Source of the DNA: Streptomyces cathayae
GTDB taxonomy: Bacteria; Actinomycetota; Actinomycetes; Streptomycetales; Streptomycetaceae
Length of the DNA: 64,000 nucleotides
Assembly: GCF_029760955.1 (NCBI RefSeq)
Contig: NZ_CP121682.1
Location: 3,906,001 to 3,970,000 of the forward strand
Direction: 5' to 3'
The position numbers and the translations under genes are program-made. Numbering within the stretch: the stretch's first letter is position 1; every line of letters starts with the position of its first letter. Shown one piece after another: positions 31,802 to 41,067 of this stretch. The notes below the pieces were generated by a model. It did not search any database. It had not been told where the DNA came from and saw nothing but the letters and a program-made list of their open reading frames with translations.

Positions 31802-33330
31802 GGGGTGCCCTCCCGCTTGTCGGCGGCGCACGCGTACCGGTAGAGCGCGAGGGACGGCGCGTAGCGGCCGGACGGATCGATCTCGTGCAGTTCGTCCAGA
31901 AGGGAGCCGGCCCAGCCGCGGCCGAGGCGGCGGCTCCACTCGAAGGGCCCGAGGGGGTAGTTCACACCCAACCGCATCGCGGTGTCGACGTCCTCCTCGG
32001 TGGTCACCCCCTTGGCGACGGCCTCGACCGCCAGGTCGATGATCCGCGCCACCGTGCGGGCGACGATCATGCCGGGGACGTCGCCGATGACGCTGACCTT
32101 CTTGCCGAGCGCCTGGAACAGGCCGATGGCCTCGGCGACGGTCCGCGGGGAGGTGTCCTGGGAGTGGGACAGGGCGATCCGGCCGGCCTCGCGGTAGTCG
32201 AGGGCGAGATCGAAGTAGACGACGTCGCGGAACTCCACCGACGTCTGACCGTCCGCGAGCACCAGCTGACCACCGCCGGGCAGCACCAGCCGGGTGCCGT
32301 TGTCCTCGTCCTCCGCGCGGACCTCGATGCCCGCCTCCCGGATCAGTGCGAGCAGGTCCGAGGCCGGGCCCAGATCCCCCTCGGCGACCACGTACGCGGG
32401 CGGCGCCAACGGCTCCGCGGTGTGCGGCTCGGGACGCCCGGCACCGTCCGCGCGGTCGGAGTGATCGGAATAGTCGTACCATCCCCGGCCGCTCTTGCGG
32501 CCGAGACGGCCGGACTCGACCAGCCGGCGCTGGGCCAGGGAGGGCGTGAAGCGCACGTCCTGGAAGAAGGCCTGCCACACCGAGTGGGTGACGGACTCGT
32601 TGACGTCCTGCCCGATGAGGTCGGTCAGTTCGAAGGCGCCCATGCGGAAGCCTCCGGACTCGCGCAGCACCGCGTCGATCGTGGCCGGGTCGGCCCCCTG
32701 GGACTCGTACACCGCGAAGGCCTCGGCGTAGAAGGGCCGGGCGACCCGGTTGACGATGAAGCCGGGGGTGTCGGCGCAGGCCACCGGCGTCTTGCCCCAG
32801 GCGCGGGCCGTCTCGTACGCGCGCGTGGCGTGCGCGACCTCGGTGGCGAAGCCGGAGACGACCTCGACGAGCGGCAGCAGCGGGGCCGGGTTGAAGAAGT
32901 GCAGGCCCACGAAGCGCCCGGGGGCTCTCAGCGCGCCACCGATGGCGGTGACCGACAGGGACGAGGTGTTGGTGGCGAGCAGGCAGTCGTCGCCGACGAC
33001 GTCCTCCAGCGCGCGGAACAGCCCCTGCTTGACGTCCAGACGCTCCAGGACGGCCTCGACCACCAGGGCACAGTCCGCGAGCCCCGCGAGGTCGTCGACG
33101 GGCCGCAGACGGGCACGGGCCGCGTCCCGATCGGCGGCGGTGAGCCGCTCCTTGGCCACCAGCCGGTCGAGCCGGGCCACGATCCCGTCGGCCGCTTCCC
33201 GGGCCCGGCCGGGAACGGCGTCGTACAGCCGCACGGGATGACCCGCGACCAGGGCGACCTGGGCGATGCCCTGGCCCATGGTGCCGGTGCCGACGACGGC
33301 CACGGGGCTGCTGAGGTCGAGTGCTGTCAT
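31798..33330 (-). CDS. paaH: 3-hydroxyacyl-CoA dehydrogenase (PaaH/PaaC type)
   Basis: A 510-residue enzyme that oxidises 3-hydroxyadipyl-CoA to 3-oxoadipyl-CoA in phenylacetate catabolism. The NAD loop VAVVGTGTMGQGIAQVALVAGHPV (9-32) is at the start. The 3HCDH domain has HFFNPAPLLPLVEVV (catalytic His-Glu environment). A second, C-terminal 3HCDH-like region follows (IGDVPGMIVARTVARIIDLA and GVNYPLGPFEW), as is usual for the roughly 500-residue PaaH class. ATG at 33330 follows GGAAGG. It diverges from paaN through a promoter with a TetR operator, which supports the pathway assignment. Confidence 0.92.
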   Translation of the reverse strand: MTALDLSSPVAVVGTGTMGQGIAQVALVAGHPVRLYDAVPGRAREAADGIVARLDRLVAKERLTAADRDAARARLRPVDDLAGLADCALVVEAVLERLDVKQGLFRALEDVVGDDCLLATNTSSLSVTAIGGALRAPGRFVGLHFFNPAPLLPLVEVVSGFATEVAHATRAYETARAWGKTPVACADTPGFIVNRVARPFYAEAFAVYESQGADPATIDAVLRESGGFRMGAFELTDLIGQDVNESVTHSVWQAFFQDVRFTPSLAQRRLVESGRLGRKSGRGWYDYSDHSDRADGAGRPEPHTAEPLAPPAYVVAEGDLGPASDLLALIREAGIEVRAEDEDNGTRLVLPGGGQLVLADGQTSVEFRDVVYFDLALDYREAGRIALSHSQDTSPRTVAEAIGLFQALGKKVSVIGDVPGMIVARTVARIIDLAVEAVAKGVTTEEDVDTAMRLGVNYPLGPFEWSRRLGRGWAGSLLDELHEIDPSGRYAPSLALYRYACAADKREGTP

Positions 33331-33377
33331 GTGCGCGATCCTTCCGCACGAGCCGGTCCACAGATGCGGCGGACCCC

Positions 33378-33405
33378 TTGTCCCGACCGATCGTTCGGTT
33401 ACTCT
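33378..33405 (+). promoter_or_regulatory. paaN promoter with PaaR-like operator in the spacer
   Basis: TTGTCC (33378-33383) and TACTCT (33400-33405) are separated by 16 bp. ACCGATCGTTCGGT (33386-33399) fills the spacer. A repressor bound there would block both paaN and the divergent paaH-tetR transcript. Confidence 0.7.
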
Positions 33406-33484
33406 AACTCTGACCGCCCGTGTTCCGACATCCCCCGCCCATGCCTGGGCCCGGCCCACGAACTCGACGAGGAGTTGGTCCCCG

Positions 33485-35176
33485 ATGGCCGCCGAACTCA
33501 CCGCGCAGCAGTTGATCGACCAGCACCGGCCCACCCTGGACCGGGCGCTGGAAGCGATCCGTACCCGCGCTTACTGGTCCCCGCACCCCGAGCACCCCAA
33601 GGCCTACGGGGAGCACGGCAGCCTGGACCTGGCCGCGGGCAGGGCCGCCTTCGACGCCCTGCTCGGCGCCCGCCTCGACCTCGGCCAGCCCGGCACGGAC
33701 GACTGGGTGGGCGGCGAGACCTCCCCGTACGGCGTCGAGCTGGGCGTGAGCTACCCGCACGCGGACCTCGACGTGCTGCTGCCCGCCATGCGGGCCGGGA
33801 TGCGGGCCTGGCGGGACGCGGGCGCCGAGACCCGCGCGGTGGTCTGCCTCGAGATCCTCCGGCGGATCAGCGACCGGACGACGGAGTTCGCCCACACGGT
33901 CATGCACACCTCCGGCCAGGCGTTCATGATGGCGTTCCAGGCCGGCGGTCCGCACGCGCAGGACCGCGGCATGGAGGCGGTGGCGTACGCGTACGCCGAG
34001 CAGACGCGCACCCCCGACACCGCTCAGTGGACCAAGCCGCAGGGCAAGCGCGACCCGCTGACGCTGACCAAGCGGTTCACCCCGGTCCCGCGCGGCATCG
34101 GCCTGGTCATCGGCTGCAACACCTTCCCGACGTGGAACGGCTATCCCGGTCTGTTCGCCTCCCTCGCCACCGGCAACGCGGTCCTGGTCAAGCCGCACCC
34201 GCGCGCGGTGCTGCCGCTCGCTCTCACCGTGCAGGTCGCGCGCCAGGTGCTCACCGAGGCCGGTTTCGACCCGAACCTGGTGGCCCTGGCCGCCGAGAGG
34301 CCCGGCGAAGGCATCGCCAAGACGCTCGCCACACGCCCGGAGATCCGGATCATCGACTACACCGGCTCCACGGAGTTCGGCGACTGGCTGGAGGCCAACG
34401 CCCGCCAGGCGCAGGTCCACACCGAGAAGGCCGGCGTCAACACGGTGATCGTGGAGTCGACCGGCGACTACCAGGGCATGCTCGCCAACCTGGCGTTCTC
34501 CCTCTCGCTCTACAGCGGCCAGATGTGCACCACCCCGCAGAACCTGCTGATCCCGCGCGGCGGCATCACCACCGACCAGGGCCCCAGGTCCTTCGACGAG
34601 GTCGTCGCCGATCTGGCGAAGGCGGTCGACGGCCTGCTCGGCGACGACGCACGCGCGAACGCGCTGCTCGGCGCGATCGTCAACCCGGATGTCAAGGCCC
34701 GCCTGGAGGCCGCCGCCGGTCTCGGCGAGGTCGCCCTCGCCTCCCGGGAGATCGCCAACCCGGAGTTCCCGGACGCGGTGGTCCGCACGCCGGTGATCGT
34801 GACGCTGGACGGCTCGAAGCCGGACGCCGAGGCCGCCTACCTGAGCGAGTGCTTCGGACCGGTCTCCTTCGCCGTCGCGGTCGACTCCGCCTCGGACGCG
34901 GCGGAGCTGCTGCGGCGCACCGTCCGTGAGAAGGGCGCGATGACCGTCGGCGCGTACACGACCTCCCCCGAGGTCGAGGAGACCGTGCGGGAGGTGTGCC
35001 TGGAGGAGGCGGCCCAGCTCTCCCTCAACCTCACCGGCGGGGTGTACGTCAACCAGACCGCCGCGTTCTCCGACTTCCACGGCTCCGGCGGCAACCCGGC
35101 GGCCAACGCGACCCTCACCGACGCGGCGTTCGTGGCCAACCGCTTCCGGGTGATCGAGGTACGCCGGGAGGCGTGA
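33485..35176 (+). CDS. paaN: Phenylacetic acid degradation protein PaaN
   Basis: A 563-residue aldehyde-dehydrogenase-like protein of the PaaN type. It lacks the enoyl-CoA hydratase domain of PaaZ, so it would serve as the aldehyde oxidation step that opens the oxepin ring product. The ALDH core is recognisable in RGIGLVIGCNTFPTWNGYPGLFASLATGNAVLVKPHPRA and GSTEFGDWLEANA. The catalytic Cys is Cys348 in YSGQMCTTPQN. Full length for the family. ATG at 33485 follows GAGGAG at about 10 nt. A PaaR-like site lies in its promoter. Confidence 0.93.
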   Translation: MAAELTAQQLIDQHRPTLDRALEAIRTRAYWSPHPEHPKAYGEHGSLDLAAGRAAFDALLGARLDLGQPGTDDWVGGETSPYGVELGVSYPHADLDVLLPAMRAGMRAWRDAGAETRAVVCLEILRRISDRTTEFAHTVMHTSGQAFMMAFQAGGPHAQDRGMEAVAYAYAEQTRTPDTAQWTKPQGKRDPLTLTKRFTPVPRGIGLVIGCNTFPTWNGYPGLFASLATGNAVLVKPHPRAVLPLALTVQVARQVLTEAGFDPNLVALAAERPGEGIAKTLATRPEIRIIDYTGSTEFGDWLEANARQAQVHTEKAGVNTVIVESTGDYQGMLANLAFSLSLYSGQMCTTPQNLLIPRGGITTDQGPRSFDEVVADLAKAVDGLLGDDARANALLGAIVNPDVKARLEAAAGLGEVALASREIANPEFPDAVVRTPVIVTLDGSKPDAEAAYLSECFGPVSFAVAVDSASDAAELLRRTVREKGAMTVGAYTTSPEVEETVREVCLEEAAQLSLNLTGGVYVNQTAAFSDFHGSGGNPAANATLTDAAFVANRFRVIEVRREA

Positions 35177-35233
35177 CGGACCGGTGCGGCGGACGCAGGC
35201 GCGCGGAGCCCATCGGCCCCACCGGCCGCCCTG

Positions 35234-36055
35234 CTAGGACGCGTCCCCCGTGGCGCTCCAGTGGTACAGCGTCATGGCCACACTGGTCGCGAGGTTGTAG
35301 CTGGAGACCTGGGGGCGCATCGGCAGCGCCACCAGGTGGTCGGCCCGCGCGCGCAGCTCCGCCGAGAGCCCGCTGCGCTCCGAGCCGAAGGCGAGCAGCG
35401 CGTCGTCCGGCAGCTTCAGCGCGCGGATGTCGTCCCCCTCCGGGTCGAGCGCGAACACCGGGCCGGCGGGCAGTTCGTCGACGGGAAGCCGCTCCACGGC
35501 GGTCGCGAAGTGCAGCCCGGCCCCGCCCCGCACGACCGTGGGGTGCCAGGGGTCGAGGGTGCCGGTGGTGACGACACCGGTCGCCCCGAAACCGGCGGCC
35601 AGCCGGATCACGGCCCCCGCGTTGCCCAGGTTGCGCGGGAGGTCCAGGACCACCACGGGGGCGGTGCGCGGGGTGTGCGCCAGCTTCTCGAGGTTGCCCG
35701 CGCGGGAGGGCCGTACGGCGAGGGCGGCGACGGCGGTGGGATGCGGGCGCGGGACCAGCGAGGCGTACGTCTCGTACGGCACCTCGGCCAGCAGCGCCGC
35801 CAGCGCGTCCCGGACGTCCGGGGCCAGCTCGTCCGCGAGGGCGAGCGCGGCGGCCCGGTCCGCGGTGACCGCCACCTCGACCTTCGCCCCGAAGCGCACG
35901 GCGTGCTTGAGGGCGTGGAAGCCGTCGAGCAGGACGGCGGTACCGCTCCGCCGGTGCCAGCGGGTCACGGGACCGGCATCCCGGTCGGGGACGGGGGTGC
36001 CGGGCACGGGGGCGGAGGCGGGATCGGGGGCGGAGGCGGGATCGGGGGCGGCCAT
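35234..36055 (-). CDS. SpoU/TrmH family RNA 2'-O-methyltransferase
   Basis: A 273-residue SPOUT methyltransferase that transfers a methyl group from S-adenosylmethionine to ribose 2'-OH of rRNA or tRNA. The knotted C-terminal domain has VVVLDLPRNLGNAGAVIRLAAGFGATGVVTTG, GSERSGLS and LPMRPQVSSYNLATSVAMTLYHW, the three SpoU motifs. The N-terminal Ala/Pro/Asp repeat (ASAPDPASAPVPG) is unstructured. ATG at 36055 has no Shine-Dalgarno but TAGGCT 7 nt upstream, so leaderless. The RNA target cannot be inferred. Confidence 0.92.
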   Translation of the reverse strand: MAAPDPASAPDPASAPVPGTPVPDRDAGPVTRWHRRSGTAVLLDGFHALKHAVRFGAKVEVAVTADRAAALALADELAPDVRDALAALLAEVPYETYASLVPRPHPTAVAALAVRPSRAGNLEKLAHTPRTAPVVVLDLPRNLGNAGAVIRLAAGFGATGVVTTGTLDPWHPTVVRGGAGLHFATAVERLPVDELPAGPVFALDPEGDDIRALKLPDDALLAFGSERSGLSAELRARADHLVALPMRPQVSSYNLATSVAMTLYHWSATGDAS

Positions 36056-36065
36056 GACGTGCAGC

Positions 36066-37394
36066 CTACGTGCGGGGGCCGAGCGCCTTCCCCGGCATGG
36101 GGGTGGCCGGCCGGCCACCCCCACGCGGTTCCGGGTCGGCGGGCCGGGGCCCCGGGGCGGACGGACCGCCCGTACGGTTGCGGGGCCACCGTCCGCGGGC
36201 CCGCACCCACTCGTACGCCCGGGTGGAGCCGTTGCCCAGACGGCGCAGGAACGTCGTCGGCAGGAAGACGGCGTCGGCCGCGATCATCGCCAGGGAGAAG
36301 AAGGGCAGTCCCAGGACCACGGCGATCACGGCGTGCTCCGTGATCATGAGTACCAGGAACACGTTCTTGACCCGCCGGTTGAACAGGGTGAACGGGAAGG
36401 CGACCTGCACGGCGACCGTCCCGTACGTCACCAGCATCACCAGGGTGCCGCTGGCGGTCAGCAGGTCGCCGAGGGCCGGCCAGGGGGAGAAGTACTCCAG
36501 GTGGAGCGGATAGTGGACCGCGGTGCCGTCCTGCCAGCGGGAGCCCTGGATCTTGTACCAGCCGGCCGTGGCGTAGATCAGACAGGCCTCGGCCATGATC
36601 ACCAGCAGGGCCCCGTTGTGCACGACGTTGGCGACGACGTCCAGCAGGATGCGTGGCTGCGGGGTCCTCGCGCGCCGCCCCACCAGCCACCACAGTGCCT
36701 GCACCACCCAGACGGCCCACAGCAGCGCCGGTATGAACCAGTCGCCGTCCAGCCGGCCGGCCAGGGTCGCCGTCAGCAGCAGGAAGCCCAGCACGCTCCA
36801 CAGCGCGGGACCCACCCGGTCCCGCGGCCGCTCCCCACGCGCGCGGGCCCGCTGCTCGCGCCGGGCGCGCCGCGCGTCCAGCGACCACACCTGGCCGCAG
36901 CGGGTGAACACGAGGTAGATCGACATCAGGTGCAGGACGTTGTCGCCGCCGTCGCCCATGAAGACACTGCGGTTCTGCAGCGACAGCACACCCACCATGA
37001 ACAGCACCGACATGGTGCGGGTGCGCCAGCCCAGCAACAGCAGCACGCTCCACACCACCGCGAGCGCGTAGCCGGCCTCGAACCAGCCCTGGCCGTCCGA
37101 CCACAGCAGCACGGTGAAGGCACCGTTGGACCCGACCAGCTGATCGGCGAGATCCCAGTCCCACGGGCCGTCGGGACCGTACAGCTCCTGGCGGTGGGGG
37201 AACTCCCGGAGCAGGAACAGCAGCCAGGTCGCGCTGAAGCCGATCCGGATCACTGCGGTCTGGTACGGGCCGAGAGCGGCGTCGGTGACCCGTGCGACGG
37301 CGCCGGAGACCCGTGCGCCGGCAGCGGAGACCCGTGCGCCGGCAGCGGAGACCCGTGCGCCGGCAGCGAAGACCAGGAGAGAGAAGCGGTTCAC
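36066..37394 (-). CDS. HTTM domain multi-pass membrane protein
   Basis: A 442-residue membrane protein with the horizontally transferred transmembrane (HTTM) domain of vitamin-K-dependent gamma-carboxylase relatives. About nine or ten hydrophobic segments include TAVIRIGFSATWLLFLLREF, VLHLMSIYLVF, YKIQGSRWQDGTAVHYPLHLEYFSPWP and FPFTLFNRRVKNVFLV. The YKIQGSRW..G motif is characteristic. It lacks the carboxylase catalytic part of the eukaryotic enzyme. The N-terminus contains three exact 7-residue repeats (AAGARVS). GTG at 37394 overlaps the stop of the DUF5819 gene (GTGA), so the two probably work together at the membrane. Function unknown. Confidence 0.88.
   Translation of the reverse strand: MNRFSLLVFAAGARVSAAGARVSAAGARVSGAVARVTDAALGPYQTAVIRIGFSATWLLFLLREFPHRQELYGPDGPWDWDLADQLVGSNGAFTVLLWSDGQGWFEAGYALAVVWSVLLLLGWRTRTMSVLFMVGVLSLQNRSVFMGDGGDNVLHLMSIYLVFTRCGQVWSLDARRARREQRARARGERPRDRVGPALWSVLGFLLLTATLAGRLDGDWFIPALLWAVWVVQALWWLVGRRARTPQPRILLDVVANVVHNGALLVIMAEACLIYATAGWYKIQGSRWQDGTAVHYPLHLEYFSPWPALGDLLTASGTLVMLVTYGTVAVQVAFPFTLFNRRVKNVFLVLMITEHAVIAVVLGLPFFSLAMIAADAVFLPTTFLRRLGNGSTRAYEWVRARGRWPRNRTGGPSAPGPRPADPEPRGGGRPATPMPGKALGPRT
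37305..37367 (-). repeat. Three exact 21-bp tandem repeats in the HTTM gene
   Basis: The 21-bp unit starting at 37305, 37326 and 37347 is identical in all three copies. It adds AAGARVS to the protein three times, in frame. Recent slippage is likely, and copy number may differ between strains. Confidence 0.85.
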
Positions 37395-38134
37395 CCGATG
37401 CCTTCCCGTGCCTCGTCCTCCGGCACCGGCCACCAGGGCAGGGTGCGGTGCACCGGCTTCGTCGAGACCTGCTCCTCGCTCCACCGGGGCGGCGGCACGT
37501 TGACGGTGCGGGACCGGACCTGGATCCGGTCGACGACGCCGCCCGGCCCGGCCGCGTCCGACCGTGCGAGCCGCATCACCATGATCCGGCGCAGATACGA
37601 CTCGGCCAGCGCGCCCCGCATGCCCACCGGACGATCGTCCTCGTCGTGCGTGGCGACGAAGAAGTCCCAGGCGCGGCGGAGCTCGTTCTGCTGGGTGTGG
37701 CTGGGCAGGAGGTTGCCGTCGATGGCCCGGCCGTCCTGGGCGGACAGGTCGTACCAGCCGGTGGTCCGCACTCCCCCGTCCGCCGTCAGGATCTCGGCGC
37801 GGACCTGGACGGAGATGTTCTGCTGCAGCGGATTGGGCGCGAACAGCTTCCAGTTCTGCTCGAACTCCGGGTAGATCCAGTCCTCGATCGCCGTGCCGTG
37901 CTCCTTGGAGACCGTGTTCGCGGGCGCGACGTGCAGGAACGTCATCCCGAGGTGCACGCAGACCACGACCGCGACGACCCCGAGGGCCACCGCGGCGGCG
38001 ATCCGGTGCCGCAGGGAGAGGGCGGCCACGCCGGTGGCCGGCTCGGGCGGCGGGGCGAGGCCGCCCGGTTCCTCCGGTCCGTCCGGCCCGGCCCGCTCCT
38101 GCCGGGCGTGCGAGCCCTCGTCGTACGCGTTCAT
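37391..38134 (-). CDS. DUF5819 family single-pass membrane protein
   Basis: A 247-residue protein. A polar Pro/Gly/Glu N-terminus (1-40) is followed by one membrane helix (about 45-65, [19 protein letters not shown]). The extracellular part has [37 protein letters not shown], the DUF5819 hallmark, and [15 protein letters not shown]. Function is unknown. Family genes usually sit next to HTTM genes, as here, where the stop overlaps the HTTM start by 4 nt. ATG at 38134 follows GGGGCGGG. The paaA promoter lies divergently upstream. Confidence 0.85.
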   Translation of the reverse strand: MNAYDEGSHARQERAGPDGPEEPGGLAPPPEPATGVAALSLRHRIAAAVALGVVAVVVCVHLGMTFLHVAPANTVSKEHGTAIEDWIYPEFEQNWKLFAPNPLQQNISVQVRAEILTADGGVRTTGWYDLSAQDGRAIDGNLLPSHTQQNELRRAWDFFVATHDEDDRPVGMRGALAESYLRRIMVMRLARSDAAGPGGVVDRIQVRSRTVNVPPPRWSEEQVSTKPVHRTLPWWPVPEDEAREGIG

Positions 38135-38280
38135 CCCGCCCCGTTCCCACATTCCCGGTCCGTGTCCCGGCCGCGGCGCCGTCGTACCGCCCGCACACCG
38201 CTTCGCGGCTTCACCGTGTCGCACGGAACGGTACTCAGCACCGGCCTCCGGGGCACAGCCCCGGAGGTCATCCACAGCTG

Positions 38281-38335
38281 TTGACACCTTGCGGCGGCCG
38301 TCTCACCATGGAATCGCACGAACCGAACGATCGGT
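38281..38335 (+). promoter_or_regulatory. paaABCDE promoter with PaaR-like operator
   Basis: TTGACA (38281-38286) and CACCAT (38304-38309) are 17 bp apart. ACCGAACGATCGGT (38322-38335) lies 12-26 bp downstream of the -10. It is the exact reverse complement of the paaN/paaH site (ACCGATCGTTCGGT), so both genes carry the same sequence in opposite orientation. Confidence 0.72.
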
Positions 38336-38424
38336 CGGGAGCGTGTTCCGGGAAGAACCCAGAGCGGGAAGACCCAGAGCAAGAAGAATCAAGGTCGAGA
38401 AGAACCAAGGTCGAGGGGGACCTC

Positions 38425-39458
<1,034 letters not shown>

Positions 39459-39462
<4 letters not shown>

Positions 39463-39746
39463 CCGACACCGACTGGCCCCTGTGGGAGGTCTTCGTGCGC
39501 TCCCGCCGGGGGCTCTCCCACACCCACGCCGGCAGCCTGCACGCCCCGGACGCGGAGTTCGCCCTGCGCAACGCCCGCGATCTGTACACCCGGCGCGGCG
39601 AGGGCGTCTCGATCTGGGTCGTGCCGTCGTCCGCGGTCACCGCCTCCTCGCCGGACGAGAAGGACCCGTTCTTCGAACCCGCCGCCGACAAGCCCTACCG
39701 GCACCCGACGTTCTACGAGATCCCCGAGGGAGTGCGGCACCTGTGA
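39459..39746 (+). CDS. paaB: Phenylacetyl-CoA epoxidase subunit PaaB
   Basis: A 95-residue structural subunit of the epoxidase complex. It begins [41 protein letters not shown], the conserved PaaB opening, and ends in [14 protein letters not shown] at 39459 overlaps the paaA stop (ATGA) and is preceded by AGGAG. It bridges PaaA and PaaC dimers; it has no catalytic residues. Confidence 0.95.
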
Positions 39747-40501
39747 CGACACCACCCGGCGCCCCCGCACAGACGGCCGCCGAGGACGACACCGCCCGCA
39801 CGACGGCCGCGCTCGCCCTCGGCGACGACGCCCTGGTGCTCTCCCACCGCCTGGGCGAGTGGGCGGGCAACGCCCCGGTGCTGGAGGAGGAGGTGGCCCT
39901 CGCCAACATCGCGCTGGACCTGCTGGGCCAGGCCCGGGTGCTGCTGTCGACGGCCGGGGACGAGGACGAGCTGGCGTTCCTCCGCGAGGAGCGCGCCTTC
40001 CGCAACCTCCAGCTGGTGGAACAGCCGAACGGCGACTTCGCCCACACCATCGTCCGCCAGCTGTACTTCTCCACCTACCAGCATCTCCTGCACGCCGAAC
40101 TCGCCGCGGGTGACGGCCCGTTCGCGCCGCTGGCCGGAAAGGCCGTCAAGGAGGTCGCCTACCACCGCGACCACGCCGAGCAGTGGACCCTGCGGCTCGG
40201 CGACGGCACGGACACCAGCCGGGCCCGGACCCAGCGTGCCGTGGACGCCCTGTGGCGGTACACCGGCGAGATGTTCCAGCCGGTCGAGGGCCTCGACATC
40301 TACTGGCCGGCCCTGGAGGCGGCCTGGCTGGAGCAGATCGCCCGGATACTGCGCCGGGCCACCCTCACCTTGCCCGAGGGACCGCGCACCGGGGCCTGGA
40401 CGGCCGGTGCCGGCCGCCAGGGACTGCACACCGAGCCCTTCGGCCGGATGCTCGCCGAGATGCAGCACCTGCACCGCAGCCACCCGGGGGCGACATGGTG
40501 A
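39743..40501 (+). CDS. paaC: Phenylacetyl-CoA epoxidase subunit PaaC
   Basis: A 252-residue ferritin-like subunit that supports PaaA without binding iron in a productive way. Motifs include LALGDDALVLSHRLGEWAGNAPVLEEEVALANIALDLLGQAR, FAHTIVRQLYFSTYQHLL and VKEVAYHRDHAEQWTLRLGDGT. GTG at 39743 overlaps the paaB stop (GTGA), as expected of coupled complex subunits. Length is normal. Confidence 0.95.
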   Translation: MTTPPGAPAQTAAEDDTARTTAALALGDDALVLSHRLGEWAGNAPVLEEEVALANIALDLLGQARVLLSTAGDEDELAFLREERAFRNLQLVEQPNGDFAHTIVRQLYFSTYQHLLHAELAAGDGPFAPLAGKAVKEVAYHRDHAEQWTLRLGDGTDTSRARTQRAVDALWRYTGEMFQPVEGLDIYWPALEAAWLEQIARILRRATLTLPEGPRTGAWTAGAGRQGLHTEPFGRMLAEMQHLHRSHPGATW

Positions 40502-41067
40502 CCACGGCGCCCACCACCCCGCTGGAGGCCGAACTCCTGGAACTGGCCGGTTCGGTGCCCGACCCCGAGCTGCCCGTGCTGACCCTGCGCGAGCTGGGCG
40601 TGGTGCGCGCGGTGCACGCGCGCGGAACGGACTCCGTCGAGGTCGAGCTGACCCCCACGTACACGGGGTGCCCGGCCGTCGAGGCGATGTCGGCGGACAT
40701 AGAGCGGGTCCTGCGCGGACACGGCGTGCGTGAGGTCACCGTCCGCAGGGTGCTCGCGCCCGCCTGGTCGACCGACGACATCACCGAGGAGGGGCGGCGC
40801 AAGCTGCGGGAGTTCGGCATCGCCCCGCCTCGTGTACGGCCGCCGTCCGGAGCGGTCCCGGTGGGCCTCGGCCCGACCCGCACCCGCGACCCGCTGGCCG
40901 GCGCTCCACCGGCCGGCGAGGCGTCCGCCGCTCCGGAGCCGGTGCGGTGCCCGCGCTGCGATTCCGCCGACACCGAACTGCTCAGCCGTTTCTCGTCCAC
41001 GGCGTGCAAGGCGCTGCGCCGGTGCCTTTCCTGCCTCGAACCGTTCGACCACTTCAAGGAGCTGTGA
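40495..41067 (+). CDS. paaD: Epoxidase assembly/iron-sulfur protein PaaD
   Basis: A 190-residue protein with an MIP18/DUF59 domain (about 5-100, DPELPVLTLRELGVV and TPTYTGCPAVEAM) that takes part in maturation of the di-iron or Fe-S cluster parts of the epoxidase. A C-terminal zinc ribbon (CPRCDSADTELLSRF..TACKALRRCLSC) has CxxC and CxxC-type cysteines. The gene overlaps paaC by 7 nt if ATG 40495 is used; GTG at 40498 overlaps by 4 nt. It overlaps paaE by TGATG. Confidence 0.94.
   Translation: MVTTAPTTPLEAELLELAGSVPDPELPVLTLRELGVVRAVHARGTDSVEVELTPTYTGCPAVEAMSADIERVLRGHGVREVTVRRVLAPAWSTDDITEEGRRKLREFGIAPPRVRPPSGAVPVGLGPTRTRDPLAGAPPAGEASAAPEPVRCPRCDSADTELLSRFSSTACKALRRCLSCLEPFDHFKEL

Noticed and set aside
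31885..34929. A 1014-codon plus-strand ORF across paaH and paaN
   Set aside because: It reads antisense to paaH and in the wrong frame of paaN, with no recognisable domain.
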